This document shows positions 17,033-26,468 of a stretch of DNA of 64,000 bases, one piece after another (position 1 is the first letter of the stretch; each line of letters opens with the position of its first letter). The notes beneath the pieces were generated by a model, which was given only the letters and a program-made list of their open reading frames with translations, made no database searches and was not told where the DNA came from. Source of the DNA: JALHSW01 sp963720675 (lineage in GTDB: Bacteria; Actinomycetota; Acidimicrobiia; IMCC26256; PALSA-555); NCBI GenBank assembly GCA_963720675.1, contig CAVRGH010000010.1, positions 868,001 to 932,000 on the forward strand, written 5' to 3'. Position numbers and translations under genes: made by a program.

Positions 17033-17820
17033 TCAGTCGACGATCGCGTCGAGCCCGACCGTGAGACCGGGTCGGTGCTCCACGGCCCGGATGGCGAGCA
17101 GCACGCCGGGCATGAACGAGGTGCGGTCGTACGAGTCGTGGCGGATCGAGAGGGACTGGCCCGTGGTCCCGAGCAACACCTCTTGGTGGGCGACCAGCCC
17201 GCGCAGGCGGACCGAGTGCACCCGGATGCCGGCCGGACCCTCGCTGCCCCGTGCACCCTCGAGGACCAGCTTCTCGGTGGGATCGTCGGCCCACTCCGAC
17301 GACGCCTCCGCCATCCTGGACGCGGTCAGCATCGCGGTCCCCGACGGGGCGTCCACCTTCTGGTCGTGGTGCAGCTCGATGACCTCGGCGGTCTCGAAGT
17401 ACGGCGCGGCGAGCGCAGCGAAGCGCATCATCAGGATGGCGCCGATCGCGAAGTTCGGGGCGATGATCGCGTTCGCCTCACTGGCATCGAAGCGCGCCCG
17501 GAGGTCGTCCAGGTCGTCGTCGGAGAATCCCGTCGTGCCGACGACCGCGTGGACGCCGTTGGCCGCGCACCAGCGGAGGTTCTCGCGGGCCGCGTCGAGC
17601 ACGGTGAAGTCGACGGCGACATCGACGCCGGCGTCCGAGAACGCGTGCGCGGTGCGGGCCACGGTCAGGCCGGTGCCGGACACCCCGAGCTGCTGGAGGT
17701 CGATGCCGGCGTGCAGCGGATCGACCACGGCGACCAGCTCGAGCCCCGGGACTCGGCGACCGCCGCGCACACGGTCGAACCCATCTTCCCGCCGGCGCCG
17801 AACACTCCCACGCGGATCAC
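17033..17820 (-). CDS. dapB: 4-hydroxy-tetrahydrodipicolinate reductase, frame broken once
   Basis: DapB makes tetrahydrodipicolinate for lysine and diaminopimelate. The GTG at 17820 starts VIRVGVFGAGGKMGSTV, the GxxGxMG cofactor motif; the second frame carries LELVAVVDP, HAVVGTTGF and the catalytic and substrate block ELHHDQKVDAPSGTA. The two frames join at the C run 17744-17747: one more C (G on the coding strand) would restore a 262-residue enzyme of normal length reading AVAESRGLELVAVVDP. As read, the gene is split by a one-base deletion. Because DapB is normally essential, a sequencing error in the run is more likely than a real null mutation. Confidence 0.88.
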
Positions 17821-17893
17821 CTCAGCGAGGCTAGAGGGTGGCGCGGCCGAACGCAGCGTCGAATCGGTGGCCGGCGATGACGTGATGCGGAAC

Positions 17894-19159
17894 TCAGGCT
17901 GCGGGACGCGTGAACCTCGCGGCATCGACGGGGCCGACGACCGCGAGTGAACGATCGGGGCCACCGAGCACCCGGTCGACGACCCGGGTGACGTCCGCGG
18001 CCTCCACGTTGCCGACCGCTTCGACGAGCTCGTCGAGGGACGGGATCTCACCGAGCGTCAGCTCGCTCCGGCCCAGCCGATGCATGCGTGAGCTCGAGCT
18101 CTCCAACGACAGCGCCAGGGAACCGGTCAGGTGGCCCTTCGCCGCGGCGAGCTCCCGCTCGGTGACGCTCCGCTCGGTCGTGATCCGGGCGAGCTCGGCC
18201 TCGAGCGTCTCGAGCAGCTCGTCGAGCCGTTCGGGGGCCGTGCCCGCGGCGACGGCGAACGAACCGGTCTCCTCGTACGCACTGCGGTAGGAGTACACCG
18301 AGTACGCGAGCCCGCGCTTCTCCCGCACCTCCTGGAAGAGGCGCGACGACATGCCGCCACCGAGCACCTGATTGAGCACGGTGAGCGCGTAGCGATCGGG
18401 ATCGTCGCGGCCGATGGCGCGCATGCCGAGCACGACATGGGCCTGCTCGGTGTCCCGTTCGAGCACGGCGAGCGGACGGGCCGGGGGTCCACCCTCCCAG
18501 CGCGTGCGAGCCGGACGTTGCCCGCCGGTACGAACCAGGCCGGCTTCGACGAGGGCGACGACCTCGTCGTGCTGCAAGTTGCCGGCCGCGGCCACCACCA
18601 CGTTGCTCGGGTGGTAGTGCTCGCCGTGGAACGCACTGATCTCGGCCGGCCCCATCGCCACGATCGTCTCAGGGGTGCCGATGACGTCGCGGCCGATGGG
18701 ATGCTCCGGGAAGATCGCGTTTCCGAACAGCTCGTGCACCTGATCCTCGGGCGCGTCGTCACGCATCCGGATCTCCTCGAGGATCACCTGACGCTCCGAA
18801 TCGACTTCGTCGGACCGGAACGCCGGGTCCCACACGATGTCGGAGAGGATCTCGAGCGCGAGCGCGAGGCGGTCGTCGGGAACGCGCACGTAGTAGGTCG
18901 TGAGCTCGTGAGCGGTGAACGCGTTCATGTCGCCGCCGACCGACTCGATCGCCTCGGCGATCTCGACCGCGCTCCGCCGATCGGTGCCCTTGAACAGCAG
19001 GTGCTCGAGGAAGTGACTCGCTCCCGAGATGTCGTCGGGCTCGTCGCGCGAGCCGGTACCGACCCAGAAGCCGACCGCGACCGACCGGAGTGCGGGCAGC
19101 GACTCGGTGACGACCCGTAGGCCCGAATCGAGCTCGGTCCGACGGATCCCCTCGCTCAC
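17894..19159 (-). CDS. M16-family zinc peptidase (processing-peptidase type)
   Basis: 421 residues, a single-domain pair of the pitrilysin/MPP fold. The inverted zinc motif HXXEH is HFLEH at residues 49-53, and the downstream Glu lies in the EAIESVGGDMNAFT region typical of the family. RLFQEVREKRGLAYSVYS in the second half is the conserved R/Y substrate-cleft block. It follows pnp by 39 bases on the same strand, the usual actinobacterial order pnp - M16 peptidase - dapB. The biological substrate of this group is unknown. Confidence 0.92.
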   Translation of the reverse strand: MSEGIRRTELDSGLRVVTESLPALRSVAVGFWVGTGSRDEPDDISGASHFLEHLLFKGTDRRSAVEIAEAIESVGGDMNAFTAHELTTYYVRVPDDRLALALEILSDIVWDPAFRSDEVDSERQVILEEIRMRDDAPEDQVHELFGNAIFPEHPIGRDVIGTPETIVAMGPAEISAFHGEHYHPSNVVVAAAGNLQHDEVVALVEAGLVRTGGQRPARTRWEGGPPARPLAVLERDTEQAHVVLGMRAIGRDDPDRYALTVLNQVLGGGMSSRLFQEVREKRGLAYSVYSYRSAYEETGSFAVAAGTAPERLDELLETLEAELARITTERSVTERELAAAKGHLTGSLALSLESSSSRMHRLGRSELTLGEIPSLDELVEAVGNVEAADVTRVVDRVLGGPDRSLAVVGPVDAARFTRPAA

Positions 19160-19198
19160 TCGGGCCCGCTCATCCGGTTCGGCTGCGTTCGCGTCGAC

Positions 19199-21712
19199 TC
19201 AGCGACGACGCCGGCCGCCGCCACCGCCGCGACGACCACCACCGCCGCCACCCGGACCACCGGAGCGACCGGCCTCGGCGGGTCCGAGATCCCCGAACTC
19301 CTCCTTGGCCTGCTCTTCCCAGGTGTCCTCGAACGAAGGTGCGGCTTTCGCGGCGGAGCTCGCGTCGCCGCTGGCTCCGTTGCCACCGTCACGACCACCA
19401 CCGTCACGACCACCACCGTCACGACCACCACGGTCACGGTCACGGTCGCGGTCGCCACCCCGGTCGCCACTGCGATCACGATCGCGTGGTCCGGACTCGC
19501 GCTGCGGACTGGCCGCCTGCACCTCGCCGTCGTCACCGATCATGCTCAGCGAGAGCTTGCCGGAGTTGTCGATGTCGTCGACGCGGACCTGCACCTCGTC
19601 CCCGAGGTTGAGGACGTCCTCGACCCGGTCGATGCGCTTGCCACCGCCGAGCTTCGAGATGTGCAGCAGGCCGTCGCGGCCGGGGAGCACGTTCACGAAG
19701 GCACCGAACTTGGTGATGTTGACCACCTTCCCCGTGTACGTGGCGCCGAGCTCCGCGGTCGGGGGGTCGAGGATGAGCTCGATCCGACGACGCGCCTCGT
19801 TGACGGCCTCGGAGTCCTTCGAGCCGATCGACACGGTCCCGACCACACCGTCGTCGGACACCGACACGTCGGCACCCGTCTCCTGCGTGATCGTGTTGAT
19901 GACCTTGCCCTTCGGGCCGATGACCTCGCCGATCTTGTCGATCGGGATCTGGATGCTGATGATCTTCGGTGCCGTCGGACGCACGTCGTCACGGGGACCG
20001 TCGATCGCACCCTGCATCACGTCGAGGATCTGCAGGCGTGCGTCGCGGGCCTGGAGGAGCGCCTTGGCGAGCACGTCGGCCGGGATGCCGTCGATCTTCG
20101 TGTCGAGCTGCAGCGCGGTCACCGTGTCCTTGGTGCCTGCCACCTTGAAGTCCATGTCGCCGAACGCGTCTTCCTGGCCGAGGATGTCGGTCAGGGTGAC
20201 GTACTCGCCGTCGTGGAGCACGAGGCCCATCGCGATACCCGCGACGGGTGCCTTCAGCGGCGTGCCCGAGTCCATGAGCGACATGCTCGAGCCGCACACC
20301 GACGCCATCGACGTCGAGCCGTTGGACGAGAGCACGTCGGAGACGACCCGGATCGTGTACGGCCACTCCTCGGAGCTCGGGAGCACCGGCACGATCGCCC
20401 GCTCGGCGAGCACCCCGTGACCGATCTCACGGCGCTTCGGCGAGCCGACGCGCCCGGTCTCACCCGTCGAGAACGGCGGGAAGTTGTAGTGGTGCATGTA
20501 GCGCTTGCGGTCCTCGGTGCCGATGGAGTCGACCATCTGCTCCATGCGGGGCATGCCGAGCGTCGTGACGCTCAGCACCTGCGTCTCGCCCCGCTGGAAC
20601 AACCCGGTGCCGTGCGCCGTCGGGATGACGCCGATCTCGGCCTCGAGCGGCCGGAGGTCGGCGACGCCGCGGCCGTCGATGCGGACGCCTTCCTTGACGA
20701 TGCGATCGCGCACGATCTCTTTCTGCAAGGACCGGAACGCCTTCTTGAGCTCGCCGCCGCGACCCGCGAACGGACCCGGGGCGTCGTCACTGCCGACCAG
20801 CGCCGCGATGGACGCGTCGCGGATCTCGTCGAGCTTCTTGTTGCGCTCGTTCTTGTCCGCGATCTTCAGTGCGTCGCCGGTGGCAGCACGCGCTTCGTCG
20901 GCGACCGCGTCGTACACGTCGTCCTGGTAGTCCACGCTCGGCGAGTACTCGATGGTCTCGATGGGGCCGTTGGCCTCCTGGACCTTCTTCACGAGGTCGA
21001 GCTGGAGCTCGATCGCCGCGAGGATCCACTGCTTCGACCACTCGAGGCCATCCGCGATGGTCTCCTCGGTCACCTTGGGCGTGCCCTCGGCGTACTTGTC
21101 GAACGAGCCGGCAGTACCGCCCGCCTCCACCATCATCACGGCGACGTCGCCGTCGTGGAGCTTGCGCCCCGCGACGACCATCTCGAACACCGACTCCGCA
21201 CCTTCCTGGTACGTCGGGTGCGCGACCCACTCGTCGTCGATTCGAGCGATGCGCACCGCGCCGATGGGACCGCTGAAGGGGATGCCCGACACCATGAGGG
21301 CCGCCGATGCGCCATTGATCGACGCGATGTCGTGCGGGTTCTCCATGTCGGCGCCCATGACGGTCGCGATGACCTGGACCTCGTTGCGGAAGTCAGCCGG
21401 GAACGACGGGCGCAGCGGCCGGTCGGTCAGTCGGCAGGTCAGGATCGCCTGCTCGCCCGGGCGTCCCTCACGGCGGAAGAACGAGCCGGGGATCTTGCCC
21501 GCGGCGTACATCCGCTCCTCGACGTCGACCGTCAGGGGAAAGAAGTCGATGCCGTCACGCGGCTTGCTCGTGGCAACCGTCGACAGGAGGGTGGTGTTGC
21601 CGATCTGGACGAACACCGCCCCGTCGGCCAGCTTTGCGAGCTTGCCCGTCTCGAAGGACAGGGTGGTACCGGCCGCGTTGATCGGCCCTTCTACGCGAAT
21701 CGCGTCCGCCAT
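19199..21712 (-). CDS. pnp: Polyribonucleotide nucleotidyltransferase (PNPase)
   Basis: Degrades RNA 3' to 5' with phosphate and can add tails. 837 residues, longer than the usual 700-760. Two RNase PH domains are joined by a helical linker; FFRREGRPGEQAILTCRL belongs to the first and the catalytic acids are in GQEDAFGDMDFK of the second. KH (IGEVIGPKGKVINTI) and S1 (YTGKVVNITKFGAFVNVLPG) domains follow. The extra length is a low-complexity C-terminal tail rich in Arg, Gly and Asp that ends in RRGGGGGRRRR, partly encoded by 15-base repeats. GGAG precedes the ATG. It follows rpsO with a 227-base gap holding a hairpin. Confidence 0.96.
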   Translation of the reverse strand: MADAIRVEGPINAAGTTLSFETGKLAKLADGAVFVQIGNTTLLSTVATSKPRDGIDFFPLTVDVEERMYAAGKIPGSFFRREGRPGEQAILTCRLTDRPLRPSFPADFRNEVQVIATVMGADMENPHDIASINGASAALMVSGIPFSGPIGAVRIARIDDEWVAHPTYQEGAESVFEMVVAGRKLHDGDVAVMMVEAGGTAGSFDKYAEGTPKVTEETIADGLEWSKQWILAAIELQLDLVKKVQEANGPIETIEYSPSVDYQDDVYDAVADEARAATGDALKIADKNERNKKLDEIRDASIAALVGSDDAPGPFAGRGGELKKAFRSLQKEIVRDRIVKEGVRIDGRGVADLRPLEAEIGVIPTAHGTGLFQRGETQVLSVTTLGMPRMEQMVDSIGTEDRKRYMHHYNFPPFSTGETGRVGSPKRREIGHGVLAERAIVPVLPSSEEWPYTIRVVSDVLSSNGSTSMASVCGSSMSLMDSGTPLKAPVAGIAMGLVLHDGEYVTLTDILGQEDAFGDMDFKVAGTKDTVTALQLDTKIDGIPADVLAKALLQARDARLQILDVMQGAIDGPRDDVRPTAPKIISIQIPIDKIGEVIGPKGKVINTITQETGADVSVSDDGVVGTVSIGSKDSEAVNEARRRIELILDPPTAELGATYTGKVVNITKFGAFVNVLPGRDGLLHISKLGGGKRIDRVEDVLNLGDEVQVRVDDIDNSGKLSLSMIGDDGEVQAASPQRESGPRDRDRSGDRGGDRDRDRDRGGRDGGGRDGGGRDGGNGASGDASSAAKAAPSFEDTWEEQAKEEFGDLGPAEAGRSGGPGGGGGGRRGGGGGRRRR
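19385..19429 (-). repeat. Three perfect 15-bp tandem repeats inside pnp
   Basis: The unit ACCGTCACGACCACC occurs three times in a row and continues in degenerate form to about 19470. On the coding strand it gives RDGGG-type pentapeptides in the PNPase tail. The number of copies probably varies between strains. Confidence 0.8.
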
Positions 21713-21854
21713 CGGACGCTCCTCTCTCTACGGCGAGGAGCGGCGATTCCCAGTGGTCAGGGTCCGGACCGACGGCCGATGCGGGACGGTTTCGTCCGCT
21801 TCGGATGGCCCGGGCTCTGGCGACTGACAACCGGCGCCCGCTCGCGTCTGATGC

Positions 21855-21875
21855 TCTCGGGCACGGTGCCCGAGA
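21855..21875 (-). terminator. Hairpin in the rpsO-pnp gap
   Basis: TCTCGGGCA, three bases, TGCCCGAGA: a perfect 9-bp stem in the gap between rpsO and pnp. In other bacteria this gap holds a partial terminator and an RNase processing hairpin that let PNPase control its own synthesis. Either role is possible here; there is no T run. Confidence 0.5.
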
Positions 21876-21939
21876 CGCGAATCGAGGAGCGAACCCGCCC
21901 TGATCCCAGGGTCGGAGCGTCGCTCCTCGAGGTGGTTCC

Positions 21940-22197
21940 CTACCGGCGCAGTCCCAGCTTGGCGATGAGCGCTCGGTACCGCTCGACGTCGTTGCGTCGG
22001 AGGTAGTCGAGCAACCGACGCCGCTGACCGACGAGCATGAGCAGCCCCCGACGAGAGTGATGGTCCTTCTTGTGGACCTTCAGGTGCTCGGTCAGGTGGT
22101 TGATCCGCTCGGTGAGCAACGCGATCTGGACCTCCGGCGAGCCGGTGTCGGTCTCGTGACGGCGGTGCTCGGTGATCGTGGCAGCGGTGTCGGGCAT
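21940..22197 (-). CDS. rpsO: 30S ribosomal protein S15
   Basis: 85 residues from the ATG at 22197 (start MPDTAATITEHRRHETDTGS). The conserved DTGSPEVQIALLTERINHL, HKKDHHSRRGLLMLVGQRRR and LLDYLRR blocks identify S15, the small-subunit protein that binds 16S rRNA early in assembly. An in-frame extension to 22233 is unlikely because it adds residues that S15 lacks. The ribosome site is weak. S15 and PNPase are neighbours in most bacteria. Confidence 0.95.
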   Translation of the reverse strand: MPDTAATITEHRRHETDTGSPEVQIALLTERINHLTEHLKVHKKDHHSRRGLLMLVGQRRRLLDYLRRNDVERYRALIAKLGLRR

Positions 22198-22260
22198 TCG
22201 TTTCGCTTCGATGTGCGAGGTGGGGCGTCCCAACCGGGCGGTCGGGACCGAGCCAGGGTA

Positions 22261-23060
22261 TCAGAACGGTCTCGCCGAGCCCTCCTCGGGTCCGTGCCGC
22301 GCGATCGCGGCTGCGAGGTCCGCGACGAGCGGCTGCTCCCAGATGGACCAGTGGCCCCCCGAGAGCCGCTCCTGCTCGAAGCCTGCAGTCAGCCACGGCG
22401 CGAACCCCAGACTCTCGTCCCCGCGATGGCGGATGATGCTCTCGTCGACTGCGTAGAGCACCACCGGCACCGGCGAGGGCCGGGGCTCGTACTTCATGTA
22501 CGGCACCCAGATCGCCCGGATCCGCGGATCCACCGGCCGGGGAGGCTTCGCCGGCGGGGGTCTCCGCAGGTGGACCCGCTCGGCGACCCGCAGTCCGACG
22601 TGGCGCAGGTAGCCCGCCCGCTCGGGCCAGGACGAGCGACGGAGGAAGCGGAACCGCCGAGCGAGGCGGCCGCGGGCGCCGCGCGCCGGGGGCGCGGCAG
22701 CCACGTGTCGATCAGGTGCACCGGGGTGACCGCCACGCCGCCGTCGTGCAGGCGCCGGGCGAGCTCGAGCGCGACCACGCCGCCGAACGACCAGCCGGCC
22801 AGCTGATACGGCGGCTCGACGGGCAACGCGCGCACCTGCGGGAGCAGGAGGCTCACCCAGTCGTCGACGGTGTCGAGCCGGGCGGCCACGTCGCGCGGCG
22901 GGGCAAGCAGCGCGAAGACGGGTTGGTCCTCATGGACGGCTCCGAGGAACGGGACGAAGGCGTCGCGCTCCTCCGGCCAGGTCTGCAGGAAGATCAGCGG
23001 AACCCGGATGCCTGCTGCGTGTGCGACCAGATGACCTTCGGGCGCCGCTTCGGAACCCAC
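22261..23060 (-). CDS. Thioesterase-family alpha/beta hydrolase, frame broken once
   Basis: Resembles type II thioesterase domains that release acyl chains from carrier proteins. The first frame gives VPLIFLQTWPEERDAFVPF and the nucleophile motif AGWSFGGVVALELA followed by VHLIDTWLP; the second gives the C-terminal half with GGHWSIWEQP, whose His is the likely triad base. The frames join at the G run 22688-22692, where one extra G would restore continuity. The GTG at 23060 lies one base after the stop of the zinc peptidase gene. No synthase is nearby, so the substrate is unknown; an ordinary alpha/beta hydrolase is the alternative. Confidence 0.7.
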
Positions 23061-23061
23061 G

Positions 23062-24504
23062 TCACGCGGTGGTCGCGAGGCCACACGTGGCCGCGTACGC
23101 GCGGGTCCGGGTCCGGAGGAGCCGCTCCTGATCAGGCGTGAGCTCCGCCGCCGCGCTCTGGAAGATCGCGGTCAGCTCCGGGTCCGTGCTGTACAGGTCG
23201 CCGAGGCAGCGCATGTCACGCGGCCTGATCTTGTCGTTCCCTGCGAACTGCTCGAAGTTCGCGTAGCGCTGCGCGAGGGCGGAGAACGTCGCGAGGAGCG
23301 CGTCCTGGGTCGGCAGCGCCGCGGCGGCGCTGCCGCAGGCGACGAGCCCGACGTCGGCTCCATCACGCGTCGCCGTGGCCGCACCCGCCGGACCCTTCGC
23401 CGCCCAGGCGTCGAGCGCCGACGTCATCTCCTTCGCCTCGCCCGCGTCGTCCATCGCGATCGCGGCCCGGATGCACGCCGCGCCATCCCGCGTGAACCCG
23501 CGGTACGAGTCACCCTTCCACCCGGTGACCGCAGTGAGGGCAGTCCGCGCGTCGAGGCGCGACCCGAGGACCATCGCGAGGGTGAGGGCACCGAGCTCGT
23601 CCGGCTTCCCGCGCTTGGTCTCCCCGGGTTCGAGCTTCGGAGCGGGTGGCGCATCCGGGCGCTGGTGCTCGACGAACGCGACCGGGTCCAGGATCTGCTC
23701 GTCCGAGGGAGGGGGCTTCCGGAACACCGCGTCCAGCTTCCGGGTCGAGCCGCCGGTTCGCAGGAAGTCGACGAACCAGTAGCCCAGCTCGTACGGCGAG
23801 GAGAAGACCAGGTCGAGGACGAACGCCTGGTCCGAGGCGGTCCCGAGCTCGGGCTCCTCGGCGACCGTGCCGGAGTCGCCGTAGTACGCGTCCTGCTCCT
23901 TCTGGGGGAGCGATGCGAGGTACTCCTCTTCCACCCAGGTCGCGTCGCCCTCGATCAGCGTGGTGAGCGCGAGATCCTCACCCGACGACTTCGTCGCATC
24001 CTGCATCTTGGAGAGGTCGAACTGCTGGTCCTGGAGTGCGTGCGTCAGCTCGTGGACGATGGTGACGCGTACGTCGGTGTCGTCGAGGTTCTTCCCGCGC
24101 ACCACCATCTTCTTCGTGTCCTGGTCGTAGTACCCGACGATCCCCGCCGCATCGAGGGCGCTCGACTCCGCGTTGTAGTCGAAGTCGGGACCGACGAGCC
24201 CGAGCGCGAACAGGTCGCCGGAGATCGCCTTGCCGAACTGGCGATCCTGCTTGGTCAGGTCCTCGTCGTCGGTCACGACCTCCTTCTGGAACGCCTTGTC
24301 GCCGAGGAACTCGATGGGGATCGGGTGATCGAACTCCAGGCCGCGGGTCTTCTCGACGAACGTGACGAACTCCCGCACCCGAGGATCCCACTGTGCAGGC
24401 ACGCCTTTCGACGCGAGTGCCGGAGTGATCGGCACCGCAGAGACGGCGGCGGCGATCACGACGACCAACCCAACAACGGCCCGGCGAATCCCGGTGGCCG
24501 TCAC
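23062..24504 (-). CDS. Secreted zinc metallopeptidase-like protein
   Basis: 480 residues with a signal peptide (VVGLVVVIAAAVSAVPITPALA). The zinc motif HELTH is at residues 151-155 inside VTIVHELTHALQDQQFD, and E185 in IEGDATWVEEEY is the probable third ligand, a gluzincin arrangement. The upstream GYYDQDTKKMVVRG strand packs against such active sites. The C-terminal 200 residues show no known domain. The GTG start overlaps the ribF stop as GTGA, so it is co-translated with ribF. Substrate unknown. Confidence 0.8.
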   Translation of the reverse strand: MTATGIRRAVVGLVVVIAAAVSAVPITPALASKGVPAQWDPRVREFVTFVEKTRGLEFDHPIPIEFLGDKAFQKEVVTDDEDLTKQDRQFGKAISGDLFALGLVGPDFDYNAESSALDAAGIVGYYDQDTKKMVVRGKNLDDTDVRVTIVHELTHALQDQQFDLSKMQDATKSSGEDLALTTLIEGDATWVEEEYLASLPQKEQDAYYGDSGTVAEEPELGTASDQAFVLDLVFSSPYELGYWFVDFLRTGGSTRKLDAVFRKPPPSDEQILDPVAFVEHQRPDAPPAPKLEPGETKRGKPDELGALTLAMVLGSRLDARTALTAVTGWKGDSYRGFTRDGAACIRAAIAMDDAGEAKEMTSALDAWAAKGPAGAATATRDGADVGLVACGSAAAALPTQDALLATFSALAQRYANFEQFAGNDKIRPRDMRCLGDLYSTDPELTAIFQSAAAELTPDQERLLRTRTRAYAATCGLATTA

Positions 24505-25469
24505 GATGGGTTTGCCGCGAGCATTCTGCGCGCGACCTCGACGTCGCGGTGCATCTGTGCGACCAGATCGTCGACGGAGTCGAACCGCTCCTCACCGCGG
24601 ATCCGGTCGACGAACCGGACCTTCACCGCCTGCCCATAGAGGTCGCCGTCGAAGTCGAGGACGAACGCCTCGAGGAGGGAAGCGTCGGCGTTCTCGTAGA
24701 AGGTGGGCCGTCGGCCGAGGGAGATCGCGCAGGATCGCTCGACCTCGGACGCGTCGACGAAGCGACCCGCGTAGATGCCGTCGGCCGGGAGGCACGTGCG
24801 CCCGGGAACGGCGACGTTCGCCGTTGGGAAGCCGAGCTCACTCCCCCGGCGGTCGCCGGTCTCGACCGTGCCACGCACCTCGTGCGGCCGAGGCGGGCGC
24901 CCGAGCAGGCGCGCCGCGGCCGCGACGTCGCCCGCGCCCAGCAGCTCCCGGATCCGGGTCGACGAGTAGGCCATGCCGGTCGCGTCACCCTCGACCGGCA
25001 CCAACCCGAGGCCGATCACCTCGAAGCCGAGCTCACCGCCCATCTGCTCCAGCAGCTTCACGTTGCCGTGGCGGCGGTACCCGAAGTGGAAGTCCACACC
25101 AACCACGACGACGCGCGCCCCCAGACCTTGCACGAGGACGTCGCGCACGAACTCCTCGGCCGGCTCGCGACTGCGGGGCTCGTCGAAGGTGAGCACGCAG
25201 GTCGTGTCGACGAACCCCGTCTCGTCGAGCAGCTCGAGCTTCTGTTCCAGCGTGGTCAGGAGCTTCGGTGCGGTCTCGGGTCGCACGACCTCGGCCGGAT
25301 GCCGATCGAACGTGAGGCAGGTGGCCTCGAGGCCGCGCGCAGTGGCGAGATCGTGGACGAGGCGGAGCACCGCGACATGGCCGAGGTGCACGCCGTCGTA
25401 CGCGCCGATCGTGACCACGGTGCCGTTCGGCGGCGGTTCGTACCCGACGAGGTCCGTGACGACGCGCAT
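24501..25469 (-). CDS. ribF: Bifunctional riboflavin kinase / FAD synthetase
   Basis: 322 residues; converts riboflavin to FMN and FMN to FAD. The N-terminal nucleotidyltransferase half has GAYDGVHLGHVAVL, LTFDRHP, VVVGVDFHFG and YSSTRIRELL. The C-terminal kinase half has GTVETGDRRGSELGFPTANV and the ISLGRRPTFYEN strand. The ATG at 25469 overlaps the truB stop as ATGA. ribF next to truB is the common actinobacterial order. Confidence 0.95.
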   Translation of the reverse strand: MRVVTDLVGYEPPPNGTVVTIGAYDGVHLGHVAVLRLVHDLATARGLEATCLTFDRHPAEVVRPETAPKLLTTLEQKLELLDETGFVDTTCVLTFDEPRSREPAEEFVRDVLVQGLGARVVVVGVDFHFGYRRHGNVKLLEQMGGELGFEVIGLGLVPVEGDATGMAYSSTRIRELLGAGDVAAAARLLGRPPRPHEVRGTVETGDRRGSELGFPTANVAVPGRTCLPADGIYAGRFVDASEVERSCAISLGRRPTFYENADASLLEAFVLDFDGDLYGQAVKVRFVDRIRGEERFDSVDDLVAQMHRDVEVARRMLAANPS

Positions 25470-26350
25470 CAGACCTCCCCGCTCGCGACCACCACCGCCG
25501 GCTTCACCCCGGCACCGCGACGTTCGTAGACCGCGAGGAGCGCGCCGTCGGGATCCGTGACCGCGAACGGTCCGTCGCCGGCGGGAGCGAGCGCGGTCGC
25601 GGTGAACGTCGCGCCGTGCGAGACGGCGCGGGACTGCTCGGCGTCGACGGCGATGCGCTCGAGGTCGCGCATCGCGACCACGGGCGGGAGCAGTGCGGCC
25701 TGCGGGTCCTCGGCGATCGACTCCAGCGAGTGCGACTCGTCGACGCCGAACGTCCCGACCGCGAGGCGACGGAGCGACTCGAGGTGAGCGCACCCCCCGA
25801 GCACGACACCCATGTCCGCGGCCAGGGTGCGGATGTAGGTGCCCGACGAGCACTCGACGAGCACCGTCGCCAGCGGATACGGACCCGGCTCGAATTCCTC
25901 CACGTCGAAGCGATGGACCGTCACCGGTCGAGGAGCCCGCTCCACCTCCTCGCCCGCGCGTGCAAGCTCGTGCAGGCGGCGACCACCGACCTTCACCGCG
26001 GAGACCATCGGGGGAACCTGCTCGATGTCGCCGACGAAGCGGAGCGTCGCGGCCTCGACGTCCTCCCGCGACACCGGCATGGGGGTGCGGTCGAGGACCT
26101 CACCCGCGGCATCCAGCGTGCTCGTCGCGACCCCGAAGCGCACCGCGCCACGGTAGGTCTTGCCCGCGACCTGCAGGAACCGGAGGAGGCGCGTCACCCG
26201 CCCGAGCCCGACCAAGAGGACGCCGGTGGCGTCGGGATCGAGGGTCCCGGCGTGCCCGACCTTTCGCTGGCCGTAGATCTTGCGGAGCTTGGCGACGACG
26301 TCGTGCGACGTGCACCCCGCCGGCTTGTCGACGACCACCAGCCCATCCAT
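25469..26350 (-). CDS. truB: tRNA pseudouridine(55) synthase
   Basis: 293 residues from the ATG at 26350. TruB converts U55 of tRNA to pseudouridine. The start DGLVVVDKPAGCTSHDVV and the catalytic GTLDPDATGVL (nucleophile D38) are diagnostic; RLLRFLQVAGKTYRG and SSGTYIRTLAADMG complete the fold. The start codon and its ribosome site lie inside a 59-bp tandem repeat, and the ATG overlaps by one base the stop of a 19-codon mini-ORF made by that repeat. A GTG one codon earlier is possible but has poorer spacing. Confidence 0.95.
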   Translation of the reverse strand: MDGLVVVDKPAGCTSHDVVAKLRKIYGQRKVGHAGTLDPDATGVLLVGLGRVTRLLRFLQVAGKTYRGAVRFGVATSTLDAAGEVLDRTPMPVSREDVEAATLRFVGDIEQVPPMVSAVKVGGRRLHELARAGEEVERAPRPVTVHRFDVEEFEPGPYPLATVLVECSSGTYIRTLAADMGVVLGGCAHLESLRRLAVGTFGVDESHSLESIAEDPQAALLPPVVAMRDLERIAVDAEQSRAVSHGATFTATALAPAGDGPFAVTDPDGALLAVYERRGAGVKPAVVVASGEV

Positions 26351-26409
26351 CACCTCGGCCTCGCTCCCTGCGAGCGGGGATACCCCACTCGCGAGCGTTC
26401 GCTCGCCAT
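26350..26409 (-). CDS. Mini-ORF 2 of the truB leader (19 codons)
   Basis: The same 19-residue peptide as mini-ORF 1, encoded by repeat copy 1. Its ATG overlaps the stop of mini-ORF 1 and its TGA overlaps the truB ATG, each by one base. Overlap and period agree because 60 coding bases minus one shared base equals 59. Confidence 0.3.
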   Translation of the reverse strand: MASERSRVGYPRSQGARPR

Positions 26410-26468
26410 CACCTCGGCCTCGCTCCCTGCGAGCGGGGATACCCCACTCGCGAGCGTTCGCTCGCCAT
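26409..26468 (-). CDS. Mini-ORF 1 of the truB leader (19 codons)
   Basis: Encodes MASERSRVGYPRSQGARPR and stops at TGA, whose last base is the A of the next ATG. GCGAGG lies eight bases before the start. It could couple translation from the preceding phosphoesterase gene towards truB. It may equally be an untranslated by-product of the repeat. Confidence 0.3.
   Translation of the reverse strand: MASERSRVGYPRSQGARPR

Noticed and set aside
19661..22006. Open frame of over 780 codons on the plus strand opposite pnp and rpsO
   Set aside because: Composition is that of an antisense shadow; both minus-strand genes are certain.
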